Assembly (NCBI GenBank): GCA_032821775.1
Contig: JAVLRN010000001.1
Location: 496,001-560,000 of the forward strand
Reading direction: 5' to 3'
Source: Sanguinoderma infundibulare
Taxonomy: Eukaryota; Basidiomycota; Agaricomycetes; Polyporales; Polyporaceae
DNA: 64,000 nt
This document shows positions 58,071-64,000 of this stretch, in pieces (the stretch's first letter is position 1; every line of letters begins with the position of its first letter). A model generated the notes under the pieces. The model saw only the letters and a program-made list of their open reading frames with translations. It ran no database searches and was not told the origin of the DNA. The position numbers and the translations under genes were made by a program.

Positions 58071-58564
58071 GGCTCCTCGACGACTGACCGCGGGGTACAA
58101 GGGATAAGCTCCGGGTGTTGGAAGGACGAGGAAGTGTTATCTTATTATATCGCATCTTACGACGTCTTCGTTTATATCATCACGATACGGTGTGGTCCTC
58201 TATTTACTTTGCTAGCACGGGTCCGTGTGGAAGACATTTATCGGAAACGTGTACGTGTATCGATTAGCCAGTCCTCTCCAATGCCCCATGCTTTACGACT
58301 GCGATACTGTGCGTGTAGGCTCGTCGTCGTCGGCATGTCTCTCTCGCTATGTCCTGCTCTCATTTTATACCGCGACTGCTTTCCTTCTCTTCGAGCACTG
58401 GTGGATATTTTCTTTTCTGCTCCTAGAGTTCATCGTCTGTAGCCTAATTCGAGTTATATAATCTTTTTGATGTTAACTTATGCATTCCCCTCTACTGACG
58501 AGCCAAGAGACGACAGCATAGGCGACGACTTCGAAGAGCAACCGTCTGTCAGGCTACCCTCCAG

Positions 58565-58848
58565 TTCACATTCCGGCTGGAATTCGACACTAACGACACT
58601 CGAATTTCTACATCTAGCCGGTATCTACGTCTCACAAATTGCAAGCTATACGAAGTCTTCTGTCGGCATATCTGACTCCGTCGAGCTCCTCGCTCTCCAA
58701 TGCACTTCCAATATGCTCTATTGTCTGTGGACTAGCCATCAAGTGACATACACTCGTTCCAGCCCTCTGCAATTCAGAAAGATGGGTCATGGTCCTATGC
58801 ATGGTGATCAAGTGGTCGAAGGACTTACTGACCTGGACATAACCTGCC
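58565..58848. repeat. Dispersed ~285-bp repeat, copy 1
   Basis: Direct repeat of 60622-60908, about 90 percent identical by eye, starting at TTCACATTCCGGCTGGAATT and ending in 'acttactg-cctggac-taacc'. On the minus strand it corresponds to the last codons and 3' flank of the nucleotidyltransferase-fold gene. Sequence beyond both ends differs between the copies. Confidence 0.85.
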
Positions 58849-59125
58849 TAAACTAAGTACCTATATCGAGATAAGTAACGACAATGAGTGCAGGACCCGC
58901 CAGCCGATGCGACTTGTGCGGCGGCGGCGGACGCTCGCGCAGATGACTCGACAAACGGCGGGGCCGCATGCATGTGCGCACCCTCCTCCTCCTTGCTCCT
59001 CCTCCTCGACTCATCGGACCACTCACCACTCACCGGACGAGTCAGTCGTAACGCGACTATGTCACCCCATTTTCCCTTCCGCCATCCGCCATCCGCCATC
59101 CCGCCGTCCGCCGTCCTCCTCTCCT

Positions 59126-59142
59126 ATTGGAGGCCCTTAAAA
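59126..59142 (+). promoter_or_regulatory. CCAAT and TATA-like elements of the following pseudogene
   Basis: ATTGG (inverted CCAAT, 59126-59130) and TTAAAA (59137-59142) sit about 110 nt upstream of the pseudogene ATG. Just upstream is a run of CCGCCAT/CCGCCGT near-repeats (about 59081-59115). Confidence 0.4.
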
Positions 59143-59248
59143 GGATCCCCTTTTCGCGTTTTCCCATCCCTCCCCAACTCATCCCCATCGACGAGTTACT
59201 TACTTGCGCTTTCTTACTACCACCTCTTGTAAACCGTTTTCTTCCGCT

Positions 59249-60650
59249 ATGGATCCAGCTTATCTGGACAAGAGTGAGTGGCGCCCGTCGTTCCCCTTCG
59301 TTACGAGTGCTGAGCGTCTCTCGCAGAGATCGTTGACCTTAGCGACGCTGAGCTTATTGCCCTCGGGTTCCTGGGCGAAAGTGAGCCCTTCGTCATTACA
59401 CACGTCCATCTCTCACTCATTATTACCCGTTCACCTTGTAGACGTTGCTCCGGATGTTAAAAGTCTCGTCGAACAGGTGAAGGCCCACCCCGAGCACCTA
59501 GGCAGTAAGTGTCTCCATCTTCTTTTTTGTGCGTTTCATTTCCCCCTTACTCACATCTTCTTCCGTTTTCAGCCGTGACCTGCTTCATGGTCGACTGTGT
59601 CAGGCACAAGCCCACCTCTCCCGCCCCGGTCAGCGAGGCCGAGACCCTCTACTCGGAGCTCATCAACGACTCGGACGCCCGCACCGTCATCGCCCCCGAC
59701 CTGATCTCCAAGTATGAGATGAACTTCTGGTACCACGGCATCTCCAGCAACCCTCCCCAGCTTATGTGGCGTTCCGATCTCGAGACCAACCCCTTCCCCA
59801 TTCCCCCGCCTGGAACCGACTTCTCCAAGATTCCCACCAAGACTGCCCACGGCGTCTTCAACACACCGCTCAAAGACGTGTGGCACGATACCGTCGCTCC
59901 TCGGATACTGGCGTCGATGAAGGCCCGCGGCCTCAAGTACTCCGCGCTCATGACGGCCCGCTTCTCGACCGTCGAGGACGGCAAGGACGAAATTTTCGGC
60001 CCCATCGTTGTGTGGATCGCCGTTCACCCCAACACTACCAACGCCAGGGCCGTTCGCGATGCCACGCCAGACATCCTCCATATCCTCGCTGACGTCCAGA
60101 TCACCGGTGTCGTCGTCGAGTGGTACGAGGGGTCGGTCGTTAGGTTGGTAGACGAGCGTCCGATAAGCGTCGAGGACAAATCAACCCAAAGTTCGGGCTT
60201 AGTCACCCGTTCAACACCGGCCTAGGCATCCCCATCGCCAGGCAGTCCAACGGCGCGCATGGCACCCTCACGCTCCTGTTCAAAGGGATGAAGACGAGCA
60301 GCGACGACCCCAGCGAGAGGATCCTCGCCCTCACCAACAAACACGTCGCCTCCGTCGTCACCACCACTGATTACGGGTTCGACGAGGTCAACCCTCAGCA
60401 TATCCTCGTTTGTGGTGATCGCCGTCTCGCTCGTGCCATCGCCGAGATCGAGGACACTCTCCCTCACGACCCAGCCCTGGGAAATAAGGTACTTGATCCG
60501 CTCCGGGCTCGCATGGGGGACGCGGTCGGATGTGATCTTGAGCTCGTTCTCCGTGTAGTAGTCCAGAAGGAATGCTATGTCTGCCGAGTCCGTGTACCGC
60601 TTGTGATCGCCACCGTCTGTCTTCACATTCCGGCTGGAATTCGACACTAG
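59249..60650 (+). pseudogene. Broken copy of an Agaricomycete-specific family gene ('LTNKHVAS' family) with chimeric tail
   Basis: Exons beginning at 59249 (MDPAYLDK) splice to 'IVDLSDAELIALGFLGEN', 'VAPDVKSLVEQVKAHPEHLG' and a long exon 'TVTCFMVDCVRHKP ... FWYHGISSNPP ... LKYSALMTARFSTVEDG ... VVVEWYEGSV'. At about 60175-60185 the frame breaks: 'ISVEDK' is in one frame and the continuation 'NPKFGLSHPFNTGLGIPIAR' in another, with no splice sites that bridge them, so a one-base deletion is the simplest reading. The second part 'ILALTNKHVASVVTTTDYGF', 'NPQHILVCGDRRLARAIAEIED' then stops matching the family at 60461, where a duplicated antisense piece of the neighbouring nucleotidyltransferase gene begins and supplies about 60 foreign codons to a stop at 60650. 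Function of intact members is unknown; the Thr-Asn-Lys-His-Val motif recalls trypsin-like folds. Confidence 0.75.
60461..60611 (-). repeat. Duplicated 151-bp fragment of the nucleotidyltransferase-fold gene
   Basis: Matches 60923-61073 at a constant offset of 462 bp with about 13 differences by my count. On the minus strand it still reads 'HKRYTDSADIAFLLDYYTENELKITSDRVPHASPERIKYLISQG', nearly the same as the intact gene. It abuts the truncated pseudogene on one side and repeat copy 2 on the other. Confidence 0.88.
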
Positions 60651-60908
60651 CGACACTCGAGTTTCTACATCTAGCCGGTGTCTACGTTTCACAAATTGCA
60701 AGCTATGCGAAGTCTTCCGATGTCGGCATATCTGAGTCCGTCGAGCTCCTCGCTCTCCAATGCACTTCTAATACGGTGATTTGTCTGTGGAATAGCCATC
60801 AAGTGACATTCACTCATTCCAGCCCTCTGCAATTCAGAAAGATGGGTCATGGTCCAATGCATGGTTATCAAGTGGTCGAAAGGACTTACTGCCCTGGACG
60901 TAACCCGT
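60622..60908. repeat. Dispersed ~285-bp repeat, copy 2
   Basis: Partner of 58565-58848. This copy overlaps the 3' end of the nucleotidyltransferase-fold gene, whose stop codon is at 60834-60836. Both copies are preceded by ACCGTCTGTC (about 58541 and 60612), with 14 extra bases before the homologous core in copy 1. Confidence 0.85.
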
Positions 60909-61490
60909 CCTCTCCCACACCTCCCTCGCGACCAAGCCCTCGGAAATAAGGTACTCGATCCGCTCCGGGTTGGCATGGGGCACGCGGTCTGACGTGATCT
61001 TGAGCTCGTTCTCCGTGCAGTAGTCCAGAAGGAACGCTATGTCTGCCGAATCCGTGTACCGCTTGTGCTCGCCCCGTGAGAGCACCGACTGGCATTTGGC
61101 GTCGAGGAGGTTGAGCGGATGGAGGACGCGGACGCCGTTCACCGTCACAGTCTGCGTGTTCTCGTCGAATGGGCCCCTGAACATCCCTGGGGGCGACAGG
61201 AGCTCGATGAGGATGTGTTCCGGGCCGTGGAAGGTGGCGGGCTTCCTGTCATCTGTGCCGGAAGTGAACCCGAGGGCCGTCGCGGCTGGGGTCTTGAACA
61301 GTTTGCGATACTCCGGGATGGCGTTCCTGGGTACGACGATGTCGACGTCCTCGGTGAGGCGCATCCCTCCAAGGAGGAGGCAGGCAGCACCGCCGACGAC
61401 CGCGTACGGACGTTCACCGCCAATGGCGGTGGCGATCGCAAGTGCGGCGGCCTCGGTGGCTGATCGATTGGGCAAGGCCGGTTGCGCCAT
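60834..61490 (-). CDS. Nucleotidyltransferase-fold protein
   Basis: Single-exon frame of 218 residues from the ATG at 61490 (MAQPALPNRS); a further in-frame ATG at 61628 would add 46 poorly conserved residues. Near the N-terminus 'RPYAVVGGAACLLLGGMRLTEDVDIVV' has the Gly-Gly-x-Ala ... Asp-x-Asp layout of minimal nucleotidyltransferase/AbiEii-like folds. It continues 'HGPEHILIELLSPPGMFRG', 'VNGVRVLHPLNLLDAKCQSVL' and 'KRYTDSADIAFLLDYC'. Substrate and role are unknown; fungal genomes carry many such single-exon copies, often in accessory regions. The last 25 or so codons lie in the dispersed repeat. A duplicate of its 3' half sits downstream in the neighbouring pseudogene. Confidence 0.75.
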   Translation of the reverse strand: MAQPALPNRSATEAAALAIATAIGGERPYAVVGGAACLLLGGMRLTEDVDIVVPRNAIPEYRKLFKTPAATALGFTSGTDDRKPATFHGPEHILIELLSPPGMFRGPFDENTQTVTVNGVRVLHPLNLLDAKCQSVLSRGEHKRYTDSADIAFLLDYCTENELKITSDRVPHANPERIEYLISEGLVAREVWERTGYVQGSKSFRPLDNHALDHDPSF

Positions 61491-62137
61491 TGAAACAATC
61501 TTCACGAGGAGGGTTAGTGCCCCGCCGGCGCATGTCATATGGATATTACGGAGTACCTGCTGCCTTGCGGAGGCGAGGCGTCGAGAGGGATGGGACGAAT
61601 GATATGCAGTCGGTCGTCTGTGATTCATCTGTCAAGTTCTCACTCGCCGCGCCAGTTAAAATCAGTTGCTTACTGAACTGAGTGCGTGGTTAATTATCTC
61701 GGGGCGTGGCGAAGCCGGTGAGAAATTTGGATGTTCGGAGGTTTGTCGACCAAGACGGGTATGGTTCAAGTTGCCCTGGTATGTGCGGGTAGCGGGTATA
61801 GGACTCCTGAGTGGTCACGATCTCAATAGTTATGGACAGGTTCGTAACATATGCAGAGAACAGCGGCGCAGTCGTGGCGTCGTGGATGTGGTGAAAGCTA
61901 ACTCGAAACAACTGGGCGACTTGGCACTGTCGCGTGGTGACATCCTGTGTTCAAGAACGCGAGTAAACTCAAGGTCAAGAGGCTGCTGCTCGCCTATTTT
62001 CTGATTCAAACACACCGTGATAAGGCTTAACTACATACTACAAGAATCGAAATTGCGCACATAAGAGATATGAGCAAGAAAAGCCGCGAACTAGCGGCGC
62101 GCATACCACACCCTCTGGCCACTCCATGCTCAAGCGC
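61491..62137. other. Spacer upstream of the nucleotidyltransferase-fold gene
   Basis: Includes the probable leader and promoter of the nucleotidyltransferase-fold gene and the 3' region of the monooxygenase gene. No further gene seen. Confidence 0.45.
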
Positions 62138-63334
62138 TCAAGCCTTGCGTCTCATCTCCGGTTGCATGCTCGCCCCCATCGCAAGCGCAGTCTGAGGAGT
62201 CGCACCAAACCCCAACGACGCCTCCACACTGGCTGCAGCGATAGCGCCAACCCGCCTGCCCTCGCTCATCCGCACCTCCTCCCATGCAGCGATGGCTTCC
62301 TCGCGCTCCTCGACGCTCTTCCCATCCGAAATCACCCCAGCGAGCACGATCCCCAACTCCAGGGCGTCGAGCATCGCGAGGTTCGCCCCCGCGCCAGCGA
62401 ATGGTGACATGAGGTGCGCAGCGTCGCCAAGGAGCGTGACCCCGGGAACATGGTCCCACTTGTGGTCCAGCGGGAGCATGTACAGCGGGCGCTGGTAGAT
62501 CGCCGCGTCGTCGCAATGTTCGATGAGCGTCCGCACCCACGGCGCCCACCCCTCAAACTTCTCCAGCAACATCTTGCGCGCCACATCAGGATCCGAGGGC
62601 AGCGTCCAGTCCTCCGGGGCGCGGAACCACGCGTAAATGCGGATGCGCCCGTCGCCGTTGTACTGCGCGCCGAACACGCGCGAGTGCTCGCAGGCGTAGA
62701 GGCACCCCTCGTTGACCATCTCGACCACCTCCTCGAGTGCGGGAAGGGAGGTGACCTCGGGTGCGATGGAGATCTCTGCGCCGGTGACGCCGTGGTAGAT
62801 GGGCACCGCGCTGGAGACAAGCGGGCGCACGCGCGAGTTCGCGCCGTCCGCCCCGACGAGGATGTCGCACACGGTCTTGTGCCCGTTCGCGAACGTGAGC
62901 TCGTGCTCGCCGTTGCCGAACGGGACGGCGGAGGCGAGGCCGTAGCCCCACTTGATACCGTCGGCGGGGACGGCGTCGAGCATGATCTTGCGCAGCGCGG
63001 AGCGGTCGATCTCGGGGCGGGAGTCGAGCGGGTTCTGGTTCGGGTCCGCGGCCCTGGCGAAGAGGACCTTCTGGGAGTCGCAGAACTTCAAGCTCTGGCC
63101 CTCGGGGCGCGCGTATTGGTTGAAGGCGTCCTCGAGGCCGGTCTCGCGGAGAGCGCGCTGGCCGCTCTCGTACCCAAGGTCGAGGGTCCCGCCGAGGTGG
63201 GCCCGCGAGGAGAAGCTGATCTCGCGCTCGTAGAGGGTCGCTGGGATGCCGCGCTTGTGCAAGGTGAGGAGGAGGATGAGGCCACCTGGGCCGCCGCCGA
63301 TGATTGCAATGCGGGGGTGAGTGCCAGTCGCCAT
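62138..63334 (-). CDS. FAD-dependent monooxygenase (TetX/PHBH-like group)
   Basis: Single exon, 398 residues. Rossmann FAD motif 'RIAIIGGGPGGLILLLTLHKRG' at residues 8-29, followed by 'ATLYERE'; 'RPEIDRSALRKIML'; the mid-protein motif 'CDILVGADGANSRVRP'; and the second FAD-binding motif 'VTLLGDAAHLMSPFAGAGANLAMLDALELG' near residue 300. This set defines class A flavoprotein hydroxylases that use NAD(P)H and oxygen. Length and motif spacing are closest to the TetX-like fungal oxidoreductases often found with secondary metabolism, but no biosynthetic cluster is visible here, so the substrate is unknown. The absence of introns contrasts with most genes in the window and could reflect retroposition or transfer; both are inference. 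Start is the first ATG before the Rossmann motif. Confidence 0.93.
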   Translation of the reverse strand: MATGTHPRIAIIGGGPGGLILLLTLHKRGIPATLYEREISFSSRAHLGGTLDLGYESGQRALRETGLEDAFNQYARPEGQSLKFCDSQKVLFARAADPNQNPLDSRPEIDRSALRKIMLDAVPADGIKWGYGLASAVPFGNGEHELTFANGHKTVCDILVGADGANSRVRPLVSSAVPIYHGVTGAEISIAPEVTSLPALEEVVEMVNEGCLYACEHSRVFGAQYNGDGRIRIYAWFRAPEDWTLPSDPDVARKMLLEKFEGWAPWVRTLIEHCDDAAIYQRPLYMLPLDHKWDHVPGVTLLGDAAHLMSPFAGAGANLAMLDALELGIVLAGVISDGKSVEEREEAIAAWEEVRMSEGRRVGAIAAASVEASLGFGATPQTALAMGASMQPEMRRKA

Positions 63335-64000
63335 TGTCTAGAGAAGCCGTCAGATGTCTCGTCTGTGTTGAATGCGGAGCTGCCACAACGTCCCCTTTTA
63401 ACTGCTGGACATACGAATGCGGTCGGCAGAGTGTGCCGAGCTATTGAGCCAGTCCATACCCAGGCTTAAACTTCTGCCGAGCCGCAACGTACCATGAGTA
63501 TGTTGTGTCCCATGCCTCGAAAGGTCGCGAATCACCTCTCGGCGGATTGGGCGTTGAACCGAGGCTTGCGTTCAGTATCGGCCCAAGTCGTCTATCACAC
63601 ATACGTGGACTTTATCTGATAAGCAATGAATCAAATAAAGAGATCACAATACGCCGACATACAGTACTTAAGTACAGTGCATACCTTTCAAGTCGGCATC
63701 AGCATCAGAGGCCAAGAACGCGGTCCGGCATGGTAGCTGTAGAAACCTGGAGACACCATGGACAACCCAACTATCCTTGGCAGGAGTCATCACAAGGATC
63801 GCCCACTGGAACTGCAATAGAAGTGAACACGAATGCTCTCGGCAGCCCGGCCGATTTGACAACTGCATTACGCACCGGGAACGCTGCAAGATATGCTATG
63901 GCACAAGCTAAGAGCATTTGACAATGTGCGCCTTTGATTGCTAATCACCGTGTAAAACAGGAAATGAGAGACGACTGGAAGTGGCGTCACAACAGCATGA
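63335..64000. other. Right-edge spacer
   Basis: Upstream region of the monooxygenase gene and further sequence with no recognisable gene. A plus-strand frame at 63505-63921 has no family signal. Confidence 0.4.

Noticed and set aside
62414..63469. Plus-strand open frame of 351 codons
   Set aside because: Antisense shadow of the FAD monooxygenase, whose motifs on the minus strand are unambiguous.
1..64000. Bacterial-type systems (operons, CRISPR, toxin-antitoxin, phage) and tRNA genes
   Set aside because: The introns, TATA boxes and gene families are eukaryotic. I saw no regular spacer-repeat array and no convincing tRNA B-box with a foldable cloverleaf, though a covariance-model scan would be needed to exclude tRNAs.

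Overview
This window is nuclear DNA from a filamentous basidiomycete, most probably an Agaricomycete of the Polyporales type. The evidence is GC-rich sequence, genes broken by many 45-90 nt GT-AG introns, a ClpP and an Ssn6 of fungal type, and basidiomycete-expanded families (a tandem pair of DUF6534 membrane proteins, a 'FNTGLGIPIARQS / LTNKHVAS' family protein). The genus is inference. I found no rRNA, tRNA, CRISPR or intact transposon. Gene models below were spliced by eye, using reading-frame continuity and family conservation.

Left end (0.3-8 kb), compact housekeeping block: an Lsm-fold NatC subunit (Naa38-like, minus), a divergent UPF0052/CofD-YvcK-like protein (10 exons, plus), an acidic low-complexity orphan protein (plus), chorismate synthase (ARO2, minus), and divergently from it a small DUF7704-type membrane protein with an 8-nt micro-exon. 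After a 2.1 kb spacer comes a Yap1/Pap1-type oxidative-stress bZIP factor (10.2-12.2 kb, minus) with a conspicuous AP-1-like palindrome in its upstream region.

Middle (12-39 kb), sparse: two large regulators, an Erf4-type Ras palmitoyltransferase subunit (18.1-20.5 kb, minus) and the Cyc8/Ssn6 TPR co-repressor (24.8-28.8 kb, minus), separated by about 4-6 kb stretches in which I see no convincing gene. A further gene-poor stretch of about 10 kb (28.8-38.8 kb) follows. At 38.8 kb lies a tiny SERF/4F5 gene (plus).

Right half (39-64 kb): two tandem DUF6534 seven-helix-like membrane genes (39.8-42.1 and 43.1-45.2 kb, minus) with a 23-bp tandem repeat between them; a gene-poor 5 kb; a divergent pair of mitochondrial ClpP protease (minus) and the nuclear-envelope protein Brl1/Brr6 (plus); a 3.2 kb spacer; a secreted/membrane-anchored pepsin-fold protein with a cytoplasmic PPxY motif. 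The 58.5-61.5 kb segment is a rearranged mosaic: a frameshifted and 3'-truncated copy of an Agaricomycete-specific family gene is joined to an antisense duplicate of the 3' part of the neighbouring nucleotidyltransferase-fold gene, and a ~285 bp repeat occurs twice. A single-exon FAD-dependent monooxygenase closes the window.

The neighbours look like an ordinary unlinked eukaryotic gene order rather than a pathway cluster. The strongest unusual features are splicing oddities (an 8-nt and an 18-nt micro-exon, GC-AG intron(s), a 7-nt first coding exon, a 748-nt intron) and the chimeric pseudogene locus. I did not find a clear new molecular system.
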